From the NCBI GenBank assembly GCA_000432735.1, contig FR887824.1, positions 19,242-61,443 on the forward strand: a stretch of 42,202 bases of DNA, in the 5' to 3' direction. This document shows positions 1 to 8,973 of this stretch, one piece after another (the stretch's first letter is position 1; each line of letters begins with the position of its first letter). Position numbers and translations under genes: made by a program. The notes beneath the pieces are model-generated. The model did no database searches. It saw only the letters and a list, made by a program, of their open reading frames with translations, and was not told the DNA's origin. This DNA is from Bacteroides sp. CAG:443. GTDB lineage: Bacteria > Bacteroidota > Bacteroidia > Bacteroidales > Bacteroidaceae.

Positions 1-421
1 CTTCCGAAATATCAATTTTTGCAACGGCAGCCGTCAGTTTGCGGCGCTCTACGGTCTGGTAACCGGTTACCACCACGTCGTTCAACATGGTCGATGAAGG
101 CTGCAAGGCAATGTTGTAATGCGTTTGTCCCGGTTTCAGTTCTATCTGTAGGGTAGTGTATCCGATGTAGCTGCATTGCAGTTTCTTTACACCGGAAGGA
201 ACAGAAATGGAGAAATTACCGTCGATGTCGGTAACGACGCCCAAAGACATCAGACTGCTTCCGGCTTTCTTCAAGTCATCGGCAGAAACATACACAGACA
301 CACCAATCAGTGGCTGTTTGTCGTCATCGGCAATTACGTTACCGGTAATTACCCTGTCGGCTGCCCATGTGGCACAAGTGCACACGGCGAGCAGCAAAGT
401 CAATAATAAGGATTTCTTCAT
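1..421 (-). CDS. SusC/RagA-like TonB-dependent receptor, N-terminal part (runs off the window)
   Basis: This is the first 140 codons of a TonB-linked outer-membrane receptor; the rest lies beyond base 1. I read it by translating the minus strand from an ATG at 419-421. It opens with a signal peptide (MKKSLLLTLLLAVCTCATWA) and continues into a carboxypeptidase-regulatory-like domain at about residues 22-105, with the usual GVVTDIDGNFSI and SYIGYT motifs. It then reaches a TonB-box-like stretch, NDVVVTGYQTVERRKLTAA, at about 115-133. SusC proteins import oligomers across the outer membrane together with a SusD lipoprotein, and a SusD gene would be expected to the left of the window. The gene lies 78 bp downstream of the metalloprotease gene with no terminator between, so co-transcription is likely. 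The substrate cannot be told from this fragment. Confidence 0.9.
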   Translation of the reverse strand, partial: MKKSLLLTLLLAVCTCATWAADRVITGNVIADDDKQPLIGVSVYVSADDLKKAGSSLMSLGVVTDIDGNFSISVPSGVKKLQCSYIGYTTLQIELKPGQTHYNIALQPSSTMLNDVVVTGYQTVERRKLTAAVAKIDISE

Positions 422-499
422 TGAAAAAAAGATTGTTATTGATTTTGTATAAAAATAGTTTAGTTGTTGTTTTTGTATGTCGGCACAGGAAGAACGAGC

Positions 500-3145
500 T
501 TAGTCGTTCAGTCCCAGTGCCGTATTGATACGCAGGATCATGTCGTCGTAATGATAGCGTGCTGCGGTATCGGACGTGTTACGTCTTGCTTCCAGCAGCC
601 TTTTGATACGCAGCAATTCCCCTCGTTTTACCGAAATCGCGTCCGATATACGGTTTACCTGTCCGCCGTAGAAGCTCAGTTCGCGTCTGGCTCCCATGCG
701 CTCAGCCTGTTCGGTACAGAACTCATCGTGACTGCACCACGGCGTGTGATGGAACAGATACGGATTGCCGCTGGTAGCAGTCAGTTGCTTGTTGATTTTC
801 ACTCCTTCACTTTCGGCCGCAGCCGTAATCAGCGCATCGAGAAAACCCTTCTGCAAGTTACGCTCCATTACGTCGGGCGTACCTCCCTTGATGGTCGTTG
901 CAAAGATGGAGTTATGCATCTTGTCCATCATTTCCACTACGGTAAATGCCTTTTTGCCGTTCTTCAGTTCGTTTTCCAGCATACGCATCAGGCGCTCGTT
1001 CGAGAGCAGGTCCCAGAAAATGTATCCCTGTGTATTCTTCAGAATTTGACTCGGAGCGTACTCTATAACCCCGGTCGGATTTTTGCGCAGCAGGAACGTA
1101 TAGTCGGAAATCTCCGTATCGAACAACCAGCGCGGGTAGCAAAGTACCTCTTTCAGCAGAAAATCGAGTGAAGCAGCCTGCTTTTCCTTCTCTACATACG
1201 TGTATGTCTTTACTCCGTCGCCCACGGTTGTATTTTCGATGTAGATACCTCCGATATTCGCCATCACATGATACAAGTAATTGTTCCATTGAGTAATTAC
1301 GGCATAGTACAGGCGAGAAGCCTCTTCGTACGACTGTCCCTTTTCTCCCGTAGTCGTCCATTTGATGATTTCGGGCACGATACGCTTCAGGTTGGCAATA
1401 CCCAGTTCCGAAGAGCGTACCGGATCATCCCCTAAATCTTCGTTCTGAGCTCTCGGATCGACTGCTGAGCGCGGGTCTTGCGCCTCGCTGTATTTATACA
1501 GTCGCCCGTTGTGCCTGTTCAGGAAATCGTATAACACATCTTTTTCCGCTTCCGGAGTAGGCAGACCATACCAGCGGTAGCCATATTCGATGGCAAACAG
1601 ATCGTACGGGCCAATGTGCGGCGAAACAGCCGTAACCCCGTCGCCGGGCTGTGCCACGTAGTTGTAACGGGCATAGTCCATGATAGATGAGGCTGTAGAG
1701 TTCATCCGGTCTGTAAAGCTTTTCGAACGGAGTGAATCTGTCGGGAAAGTCCACGAGCCCATCATGTTGTGGCGCAATCCCAGCGAATGTCCTACTTCGT
1801 GGCAGGCCACAAAACGGATGGCATCTCCCATCATATCGTCGGGTAGCTTCGTTCCTCGTGCTTTCGGGTCGATGGCACCTGTCTGAACGGTGATCCATTC
1901 CTGCACCATCGAGATGACATTGTGCCACCACATGATGTCCGCTTCCAGTATCTCTCCCGAACGCGGGTCAAGGATGGACGGCCCCATCGCATTGGCTTTC
2001 GACGAAGCCGCGTACGTGACTACCGAATAATTGATGTCGTCGGCATTTGCTGCCACACTGTCGGGCAGTTCCTTCGCAAGGATTGCATGCTTGAATCCGG
2101 CACGTTCGAATGCTACCTGCCAGTCTTCTATTCCCTGCTTGATATACTTTCGCCAGCGGTAGGGAGTAGAGTTCTCGATATAGAATACAATCGGCTTTTC
2201 CGGTTCCACGAGTTCTCCACGCAGATATGCCTCACGGTCTTCCGGTTTCGGCTCCAGTCGCCAGCGTGTAATGTATTTTTTCTCTTCCGTTTTCTGCTGG
2301 GAATCGCTGAAATAGAGCAAATCCTTGGTGAAATAACCCACTTTTGGGTCGTCCAGACGGCCCATCATCGGCTTTTCCGGCAGCAGCACAAGCGATGAAC
2401 TGACCTCTACGGTAACATTCACCGACGACATTCCCTCACGCACTTTCGTAGTCAGTTCGGACGTGGCCACGATATTGTTTGGGAAAGCCTTGATAGACAG
2501 GATACGCGACAGGTCTTTTACCGCCGAAGTTCCTAAATTGATGTTATCAAAAACATTGTTGATACTGGTTTCCGAGCCGTCGTAAATATCATTTATCTGA
2601 ATCAGTACTGATGTCGAATCTGCATTGCAAGCCTCCACCTTGAAGTCGGCAATGAGCGGGGAGATGAAGTTATCGCGCACCGAACGGGTAATGGCATCGT
2701 GTTCGGGCGATTCCGGCAGCGGGCGGCTCTGGCGTACCATAATCTTTTTCGCCGGCTTGTTCCATTCAAAACGTATCATCTGGGTTTCGTAGTTTGTACC
2801 ACGATTCACACCGGCATCATTCAGTTCGAAAGGTACCCTTTGCAGTTTGTTCACCACCAGCATGTCGCGCTGAAGCAATGAAGCTGGAATTTCGAAATAG
2901 TACTTGTCGTCTTGAGCATACACATTAAACATACCGCGGGAAATCAGGTTGCCTTCGGATGCGATTTTCTCAAAGTCGGTTTTACTTGTTTTTTCGGTCT
3001 TTTCTTTGTTCTTTTTCTTCTTCCACGGAAAAACTTTAGCTTCCGTTGATGCGTTGCAGTGGCTTGCATTTCCAGCCGATGCATAAATAGGGACGCACAA
3101 CAAGGCTCCTGCTAAAGCGTGTAGTAGGGGTCTGTTTAGTAACAT
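500..3145 (-). CDS. Secreted zinc-dependent metalloprotease of the DUF5117/DUF5118/DUF4953 type
   Basis: This 881-residue protein has an N-terminal signal sequence followed by a Lys-rich segment at about 40-55. The catalytic motif HEVGHSLGLRH is visible at 449-459: H449, H453 and H459 would bind zinc and E450 would be the base. SIMDY further on resembles the Met-turn of metzincin peptidases. The length and N-terminal layout fit the large Bacteroidota family with DUF5118, DUF5117 and DUF4953 segments (family names from memory). Such genes often neighbour SusC/SusD genes, as here, where a receptor gene follows in the same direction. The inference is periplasmic or surface protein or peptide processing linked to uptake; the substrate is unknown. 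A -7-like box (TAGTTTTG on the minus strand, 3179-3186) lies 34 bp before the start, without a clear -33 element. Confidence 0.9.
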   Translation of the reverse strand: MLLNRPLLHALAGALLCVPIYASAGNASHCNASTEAKVFPWKKKKNKEKTEKTSKTDFEKIASEGNLISRGMFNVYAQDDKYYFEIPASLLQRDMLVVNKLQRVPFELNDAGVNRGTNYETQMIRFEWNKPAKKIMVRQSRPLPESPEHDAITRSVRDNFISPLIADFKVEACNADSTSVLIQINDIYDGSETSINNVFDNINLGTSAVKDLSRILSIKAFPNNIVATSELTTKVREGMSSVNVTVEVSSSLVLLPEKPMMGRLDDPKVGYFTKDLLYFSDSQQKTEEKKYITRWRLEPKPEDREAYLRGELVEPEKPIVFYIENSTPYRWRKYIKQGIEDWQVAFERAGFKHAILAKELPDSVAANADDINYSVVTYAASSKANAMGPSILDPRSGEILEADIMWWHNVISMVQEWITVQTGAIDPKARGTKLPDDMMGDAIRFVACHEVGHSLGLRHNMMGSWTFPTDSLRSKSFTDRMNSTASSIMDYARYNYVAQPGDGVTAVSPHIGPYDLFAIEYGYRWYGLPTPEAEKDVLYDFLNRHNGRLYKYSEAQDPRSAVDPRAQNEDLGDDPVRSSELGIANLKRIVPEIIKWTTTGEKGQSYEEASRLYYAVITQWNNYLYHVMANIGGIYIENTTVGDGVKTYTYVEKEKQAASLDFLLKEVLCYPRWLFDTEISDYTFLLRKNPTGVIEYAPSQILKNTQGYIFWDLLSNERLMRMLENELKNGKKAFTVVEMMDKMHNSIFATTIKGGTPDVMERNLQKGFLDALITAAAESEGVKINKQLTATSGNPYLFHHTPWCSHDEFCTEQAERMGARRELSFYGGQVNRISDAISVKRGELLRIKRLLEARRNTSDTAARYHYDDMILRINTALGLND

Positions 3146-3265
3146 AAATAACGTTTAGTTTGAGGTTGTAATAAATTACAAAACTATGAAAATTATAGGA
3201 TTGTTCGGGCTTATTGCTGCTATAGGAGCAATATTTATTAATAATTAAGTATTATTTGTACCTTG

Positions 3266-3374
3266 TTTTGCCCTTCACACCTTTCACACGGTCTGATTTG
3301 CGGGCTTTTGCAGTATTTCAAGCTATCGGTTTTCTATATCTGAGCGGGGATGGTGAAGGGCGTGAAGGGCAAAA
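3266..3374. repeat. Large inverted repeat with 22-base arms, in a 482-bp intergenic stretch
   Basis: The stretch 3146-3627 holds no convincing gene. It contains two 22-base arms, 3266-3287 and 3353-3374, which match as inverted repeats at 20 of 22 positions with a 65-base loop. The right arm is itself a tandem copy of the 9-mer GTGAAGGGC, and the left arm is a slightly degenerate version. It lies between the terminator of the GH3 operon and the promoter region of the metalloprotease gene. It could be an RNA structure, a dispersed repeat or a protein-binding site; the sequence alone does not decide. Confidence 0.6.
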
Positions 3375-3547
3375 AAGCATGATTGATTTTGTATGGAACG
3401 GCTTTTGCGCTTGTTCCTGAAAATTTCTCTCGACGTTTTTGGAAAATTTGTACAAATTCTAAAATGTTTTGTACAAAAAATTGGAGGGAGTTAGTGAAGG
3501 CAGAAATGATCTCTGCCGAATTAGCGAGCAGGAAGTAGTAGCATTCA

Positions 3548-3591
3548 CAAAAAATCCCCATTCCTGCAAAATTCACTTTGCAGAAATGGGG
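3548..3591 (-). terminator. Rho-independent terminator of the glucan operon
   Basis: Two 15-base arms (3556-3570 and 3577-3591) pair with one mismatch around a six-base loop. On the minus strand the stem is followed directly by ATTTTTTG. It lies 37 bp after the GH3 stop codon, so it closes the five-gene operon. Confidence 0.88.
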
Positions 3592-3627
3592 ATAAAAAAC
3601 TGATTTTTTAGAAGTTGAGTGGTAAAT

Positions 3628-5955
3628 TTATTTGTTAGGTGAATCCCATTTGTGTGTCTGGCTGCACGTAATGTTCAGTGTCTGATTACCGCTTTGCATA
3701 CGGAAATCACCTTGTTCGAGAATCCATTTACCGTCGGCTCCAACGAACGCGAGGTCGCTGGCTTTGATGGTCAAGGTAACAGTCTTGGTTTCACCCGGCT
3801 TTAATTCTATTTTCTGGAAGGCACGCAGTCTGCGGTTTTCGGGTACAAGCGAGGCTACCAGATCGCTGCTGAACAGCATGACTGTTTCTTTTCCCACACG
3901 GTTTCCGGTGTTGGTTACATCTACTGAGAACTGAAGCTCGTCGGTAACTGTGAATGAAGTGTGGTTTACACGCAGGTTACTATATTCGAATGTAGTGTAG
4001 CTTAATCCGTAACCAAACGGCCACTGTACGGAAATAACCGCATCGTAATCGTAGGCTCCTTCCATCTTATCCATTTCTTCGCTTACCCGGTAATCGTAGG
4101 TTGTAAGTGCTGCCTGATGACGCGGGTAGGTGTAAGGCATCTTGGCACTTGGATTGGCATCACCTGCCAGAATATTTGCCAGAGCATCTGCTCCATAGTT
4201 CCCCGGCAGCAGTATGTTGATGATTCCGCTGGCAAGAGGTTCCAGATCGTTTATCAGGCGAGGTCTGCCTTCGTTCAATATCAGGACAATCGGTTTACCG
4301 GTAGCAGCCAGTGCCTTAACGAGTTCACGCTGGCTGGGAGAGATGGTCAGGTCGGAAAGATTACCCGGTGTTTCGCAATACGAGTTTTCACCGATGCAGG
4401 CGATGATGATGTCAACGTTCTTTGCAGCAGCTACGGCTTTTTCAATTTCCGGTTCGTTTTCTTCGGTATAAGCACCTTCCGGCTTGTAAGTTACACCTTG
4501 TTCAAGGGTGATGTTTTCGGCACCGAACTTGTTGCACAGGGCTTCGTAAATGGTATTGTACTTTCCGGCAAATCTGTCTGCCAGATGTCCTTGCCATGAA
4601 TAGCTCCAGCCACCGTTCAGGCAACGCATGGAGTTGGCGTTCGGGCCGGTTACCAGCAGTTTCTTGCCCTTGGCTAATGGCAGAATGTTGTTCTGGTTCT
4701 TCAACAGAATTTCCGATTCTTCGGCTGCACGGAGAGCCAGTTCGGCATGCTCCTTGCTGCCAAACAAAGGATATTCCTTGGGTTGGGTATTGGGGTGCTC
4801 GAAGAGTCCCAGACGATACTTCAGCCGGAGGACACGACGTACGGCATCGTCTATACGACTCATCGGCACCTTATTTTCTTCTACCAGTTCTTTCAGCAGG
4901 GTACAGAAGTTCAGGTCATAGGGCTCCATGGCCATATCGATACCCGCATTGATAGCTATCTGGATTGCTTCTTTTTTGGTGGCGGCAATACGTTCACGGG
5001 TATACAGATTGTTGATGTCGGCCCAGTCGGTGATCAGCATTCCGTCCCATCCGAGGTCTTCTTTCAACCATTTCGTCAGCAGCTCGTGGTTGGAGTGAAC
5101 GGGGACACCGTTGATGGAACCACTGTTGACCATGATGGTCAGTGCTCCTGCTTCCACGCATTCCTTGAAAGGAGCAAAGCATTTTTCGCGCAACTCTGAT
5201 ACAGAGATATAGGCAGGGGTACGGTCTTTTCCGGTGCGTGGCATGCTGTAACCCATGTAATGTTTTACCGAGGTAGCGATACGGTCGGCTGGAATATGGT
5301 TGGGATCATCTCCCTGAAATCCACGAACGGCTGTACTTCCCATAATAGCGTTTACCAGACAGTCTTCACCGTAGTTTTCCCACACGCGCGACCAGCGTGG
5401 ATCGCGTGCCATGTCGACGGTAGGAGAGTATGTCCACGGACAGTCGCTGGCACGAGTTTCGTATGCTGTTACGCGGGCTGCTTCGTATGCCAGATCGGGG
5501 TTGAAAGAAGCTCCCAGGTTGATGTTCTGCGGGAAGAGTGTTCCGTCCAGCGTATAAGTCGTTCCGTGGTTCTGGTCCAGACCGTAAATGCAGGGAATAC
5601 CTATTTCTTTCATCGACATAGACTGGATAGCGCCTATGATTTCCTGCCATTTGGCTCTGTCTTGTGCAATTGGGCCCGGTGCATTCAGGAATGAACCGAC
5701 CTTGTATTCGGCTATGGCTTGGTGAAGTTTGGCTTCATCTAGCTTGAACTCTCCGTCGACGAAACTTCCCAGCACATCAATGGAAAGTTCGGTCATCTGT
5801 CCGATCTTCTCTTCCAGCGTCATCTTCGAGAGAGTCGTTTCTACTTGTTGCTCCAGTTTGGCATCTTTAGCGATTGCTACTGGGGGAGCTGCCTGTATGG
5901 AACAGGCAGCTATTGCTATGGAAAATAAATTTAAGGCAATTTTTTTGTGTATCAT
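3628..5955 (-). CDS. Glycoside hydrolase family 3 beta-glucosidase, secreted
   Basis: This 775-residue exo-acting enzyme is expected to release glucose from the non-reducing ends of beta-glucan oligosaccharides in the periplasm. It has an N-terminal signal sequence. The GH3 barrel carries GLDQNHG at about 125-131, the KH pair at 231-232 (SVKHYMGYS), and the nucleophile motif LITDW with D310 as the likely catalytic aspartate. A second alpha/beta domain follows at about 395-630 and a fibronectin-III-like domain fills the C-terminus from about 660. The length is normal for the BglX type. It is the last gene of the operon, 16 bp after the surface lipoprotein gene and followed by a terminator. The context (GH16 enzyme, SusC/D) suggests beta-1,3 or mixed-linkage glucan fragments as substrates; activity on other beta-glucosides cannot be excluded. 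Confidence 0.94.
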   Translation of the reverse strand: MIHKKIALNLFSIAIAACSIQAAPPVAIAKDAKLEQQVETTLSKMTLEEKIGQMTELSIDVLGSFVDGEFKLDEAKLHQAIAEYKVGSFLNAPGPIAQDRAKWQEIIGAIQSMSMKEIGIPCIYGLDQNHGTTYTLDGTLFPQNINLGASFNPDLAYEAARVTAYETRASDCPWTYSPTVDMARDPRWSRVWENYGEDCLVNAIMGSTAVRGFQGDDPNHIPADRIATSVKHYMGYSMPRTGKDRTPAYISVSELREKCFAPFKECVEAGALTIMVNSGSINGVPVHSNHELLTKWLKEDLGWDGMLITDWADINNLYTRERIAATKKEAIQIAINAGIDMAMEPYDLNFCTLLKELVEENKVPMSRIDDAVRRVLRLKYRLGLFEHPNTQPKEYPLFGSKEHAELALRAAEESEILLKNQNNILPLAKGKKLLVTGPNANSMRCLNGGWSYSWQGHLADRFAGKYNTIYEALCNKFGAENITLEQGVTYKPEGAYTEENEPEIEKAVAAAKNVDIIIACIGENSYCETPGNLSDLTISPSQRELVKALAATGKPIVLILNEGRPRLINDLEPLASGIINILLPGNYGADALANILAGDANPSAKMPYTYPRHQAALTTYDYRVSEEMDKMEGAYDYDAVISVQWPFGYGLSYTTFEYSNLRVNHTSFTVTDELQFSVDVTNTGNRVGKETVMLFSSDLVASLVPENRRLRAFQKIELKPGETKTVTLTIKASDLAFVGADGKWILEQGDFRMQSGNQTLNITCSQTHKWDSPNK

Positions 5956-5971
5956 AATGTTATTAAGTGTA

Positions 5972-7228
5972 TTATTGTACGCTAATTCTATCTACATAAT
6001 ATCCGTGTCCGATGCATAAGAAACCATCTTCTGTCTGAATCTTATCCAGCACTTCCTGTGTGAGTTGTACTTGTTTTACTCCGTCTTCCTGGAATTCGAT
6101 GACAGAGGTGCCTGGCAGGTCATTCCACCAGCCGGTTGCGGTACGTAACTGATGGTATACGTCTGCCGGATTTACGGAGTAATGGATGTTCAATACAGCT
6201 CCTGCCTTGAGAGTGGCAAATACATCTTTTCCAATCAGGTTGAAAGTCTTGTTCGGATTATCATCAGGCAAATCCCATGATACGTAGTGATGACCTTCCC
6301 ACAAAACTCTTTCCGAAGATACAACTACAGTCTGTTCTGCGATGTTTCCTTCGCTTGTATAGAACATTACTTCTTTGCCCGAAGTGGTCTTTCCGGTAAG
6401 TGCGTATTCTCCATCTTCCAGAGAAGGACAGGTAAAGGCTATTTCGGTAGCCGACTGTCGGGTAAAGCTGGTTATGGTCTGTCCGGCGAAAGTGAACGAT
6501 GCGATCTGGTTGAGGTTGATACCTGTCATCACCCATTCACTGTTTGCTGTGATGCGTTCCGAGCCGGCTGTGATAAGTGCATCGTGTGTAACGGTTACTT
6601 TGTTACCTCCGTATTCATTGCCTCCATCGTCTACAAGGATGATTCGATACGTTCCGTCTGTCAGGTCTGCCGGTACAGTGTATTCAATGTAGCTGTTGGC
6701 TCCGTTGTCGGTATAAGCGACATCGGTTGCTGTTTTTCCGCCAATGACGATGCTCTTTACTTTATTGAGATTGTCGCCATAAAGCTGTGCTTTTTCTCCT
6801 GCGGCAATGATGCGTTCAAAGGCAACTTCCGTAGCCCAGGGGTCGTCTGCCAAGGGATTTACCTGAATAAGTCCTTCACGGTAGGTCGATTTACCGATGT
6901 TGGTTGTAGCAGTCACTTTCAGGTGATAAGTTCCTGCTTTCAATGCGAGGTCTATTTCCTTTCCGGTCTGTATTTCTTCTCCGTCGATGAACCATGTAAC
7001 GGTTGTATAATCGGCTGGAGTAACGGTAAGGGTCATCGAGAAATTGGCATCGCGACTGATGTTTGAAACAACTGGCAGTTCGCCGTTTACGCGGTCGGGA
7101 AACAACGGGTCGAGAATACGGGGATCATCATTTTCTGTTGCTGTAGAAAAGGGAGTTTCTTCCGTGCAGGCAATGAGTCCAAAACTCAAGGCAAGCATTA
7201 TCAATAGTATGGAATATATCTTTTTCAT
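5972..7228 (-). CDS. Surface glycan-binding lipoprotein with PKD-like and IPT/TIG domains
   Basis: This 418-residue protein probably holds glucan chains at the cell surface next to the SusC/SusD complex. It is a lipoprotein, with a lipobox ending in C21 (GLIAC). A PKD/Ig-like module is seen at about 50-125 (TVTWFIDGEEIQTGKEI). Two IPT/TIG-like repeats follow at about 130-215 and 215-300 (AGEKAQLYGDNLNKVKSIVIG and TANSEWVMTGINLNQIASFTF are matching positions), then a beta-rich C-terminal domain likely to bind the glycan. The place between SusD and the GH3 enzyme is where a second surface glycan-binding protein (SGBP-B) sits in characterised Bacteroides beta-glucan loci. Such proteins diverge quickly, so the call rests on domain layout and position rather than on close similarity. 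Confidence 0.85.
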   Translation of the reverse strand: MKKIYSILLIMLALSFGLIACTEETPFSTATENDDPRILDPLFPDRVNGELPVVSNISRDANFSMTLTVTPADYTTVTWFIDGEEIQTGKEIDLALKAGTYHLKVTATTNIGKSTYREGLIQVNPLADDPWATEVAFERIIAAGEKAQLYGDNLNKVKSIVIGGKTATDVAYTDNGANSYIEYTVPADLTDGTYRIILVDDGGNEYGGNKVTVTHDALITAGSERITANSEWVMTGINLNQIASFTFAGQTITSFTRQSATEIAFTCPSLEDGEYALTGKTTSGKEVMFYTSEGNIAEQTVVVSSERVLWEGHHYVSWDLPDDNPNKTFNLIGKDVFATLKAGAVLNIHYSVNPADVYHQLRTATGWWNDLPGTSVIEFQEDGVKQVQLTQEVLDKIQTEDGFLCIGHGYYVDRISVQ

Positions 7229-7253
7229 ATTGATTCGAATTTAAAAATGGTTG

Positions 7254-8936
7254 TTATTTTGTTGCATCTTTGTCCCACCATACCGGAGTATACCAGTTGT
7301 CTGTTCCTCCCATGCGACTTAATGCTTCTTCGTAACTTGCTTTGTTATAAGAAGATTCCAGCACCGGATAGCAAAGACGTACCGGAATTTCTGTACCTCC
7401 GGTGAGGTATTGTCCAAATCCGTATTCTGCCGGTGATTTCAGCTTCGGATAACCGGAACGACGTATGTTTGCCCAACATTCGGCCGGATTGGTGAAGTGA
7501 AGAATCCATGCCTGAGTATTGATGGCCTCTTTCTTCTGTTCGTTGGTATAACCTATTCCGTTGTTACTGATATATTCGTTGAAAGCTTCGTCCGATACCT
7601 GGTCGCATCCGTAATTGTCTGTCAGAAAATCCATGGCCGCACGTACACCTTCTTTGTATAAATCTTCTACCGATTCACTTCCGGCGTTCCATCCCTTCAG
7701 GGCTGCTTCAGCCAGCAGGAATTTAACTTCTGCGTAGGTTATAACGACACCGGGATTGGTACTTTTCAGGAAATTGTTTGCCATTTTAGGTTCGGTTTCA
7801 CGAGATACGCTCACGGTTACAGAAGGATTGGTTTCTGCCAGTTCTTTCAGAATGTCGCTGTCGTATCCTGTCGGCCAAGGTTCCCAAGAATATGCTCCCG
7901 GATCGCACGGATGGAAATCGATACCTTTTTCAAGCATTTCATTCGTCAGGTCAATACGGTTATCGGGGCTGGTCGAGCTCATCAGTCCGTCGTAGTAGCA
8001 GCGTCCGATCATGAATGTACGAGGGTCGCCAGTATTATACAACTGGTTGAAGAAGGTAGAGCAGAGGTAGCTCGGGTTATTTGCCGGGTCATTACCGAAT
8101 AATAACTGTGACAAAGCGTTACCACGGTAGTCGGTATAAGTTTCTTGTCCGAAACTGAATGATTTTTCCATGTACTGAATCAGTGCGTCGTCGTCGCTGC
8201 TCTGGAAGATACCTCCTTCATCTTGCAAGGCAGCTTCAAATTCTTGCTGAGCTTTTTGAGGAGCTACGTTGGAGATACGCATGGCAAATCTCAATCTCAA
8301 TGAGTTGGCAAGTTTTTTCCATTTGTTTACATCGCCGTTGTAGATAACGTCTCCTGTGATTTTGTCCTTGCTGGCATCCAGATTATTGCATGCGGTTTTC
8401 AGTTCGGTAAAGAAGTCGTTGTAGATTTCTTCCTGTGTGTCGTAGCGAGGATTGAATTTTTCTTCCAAGAATCCTTTTCCGGCTTCGCTGTAAGGTATGT
8501 CCCCGTGAATATCTGTGATGAGGGACATCAGGTATACTCTGTAGATACGTACGGCAGCGTTGATGTTTGCTTTGTCGGCATTGTCGTTGGTACGATACTG
8601 TGCGTCGGTCAGGTTTTTGATGGCTGTGGTATAGAATGTGGTCCACACACGTCCCATCTCATTGTTGTCGACGGTATGTCTTCCTCCGTAGTTGGTTGTA
8701 TTCCAGCATCCCATCAGCTGCTGGTTGAAGGCGTACAGGTAGTTTCTGTAGATTTCCACCATACTCAAGTCGCCGTAAGTCTGCAACTGAGCTGTGGTGA
8801 GCTGTGCATTCGGATCGATGGTTGCGGCTTTCGACGGATCTGTATTCATACTTTCCATGTATTCATCGCTACATGCGGTGAAGAGCAGGGTGAATGCCGT
8901 CAATATCAAGGTAAGGTATGATTTATAGTTTTTCAT
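7254..8936 (-). CDS. SusD/RagB-family nutrient-binding outer-membrane lipoprotein (SusD-like_2 type)
   Basis: This 560-residue lipoprotein should form the lid of the SusC channel and bind the incoming glucan. The lipobox ends in C22 (LLFTAC). The start of the mature protein (ESMNTDPSKA...) and features such as the NYLYAFNQQLMG stretch and the LRLRFAMRIS helix are typical of the SusD-like_2 branch. The protein ends in a region rich in Trp and Tyr that often lines the binding face. It lies 37 bp after the SusC gene, the standard pairing. Nothing appears truncated. Confidence 0.93.
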   Translation of the reverse strand: MKNYKSYLTLILTAFTLLFTACSDEYMESMNTDPSKAATIDPNAQLTTAQLQTYGDLSMVEIYRNYLYAFNQQLMGCWNTTNYGGRHTVDNNEMGRVWTTFYTTAIKNLTDAQYRTNDNADKANINAAVRIYRVYLMSLITDIHGDIPYSEAGKGFLEEKFNPRYDTQEEIYNDFFTELKTACNNLDASKDKITGDVIYNGDVNKWKKLANSLRLRFAMRISNVAPQKAQQEFEAALQDEGGIFQSSDDDALIQYMEKSFSFGQETYTDYRGNALSQLLFGNDPANNPSYLCSTFFNQLYNTGDPRTFMIGRCYYDGLMSSTSPDNRIDLTNEMLEKGIDFHPCDPGAYSWEPWPTGYDSDILKELAETNPSVTVSVSRETEPKMANNFLKSTNPGVVITYAEVKFLLAEAALKGWNAGSESVEDLYKEGVRAAMDFLTDNYGCDQVSDEAFNEYISNNGIGYTNEQKKEAINTQAWILHFTNPAECWANIRRSGYPKLKSPAEYGFGQYLTGGTEIPVRLCYPVLESSYNKASYEEALSRMGGTDNWYTPVWWDKDATK

Positions 8937-8973
8937 TGTATATCTACTTTAATATATTGAACGATGAATATTG

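Noticed and set aside
464..1171. Plus-strand open frame of 235 residues opposite the metalloprotease gene
   Set aside because: The opposite strand carries a complete protease with intact motifs; the frame has no recognisable domain.
3334..3576. Open frame of 80 residues on the minus strand in the intergenic stretch
   Set aside because: It overlaps the terminator and the inverted repeat, has no ribosome site, and its sequence looks like random translation of AT-rich DNA.
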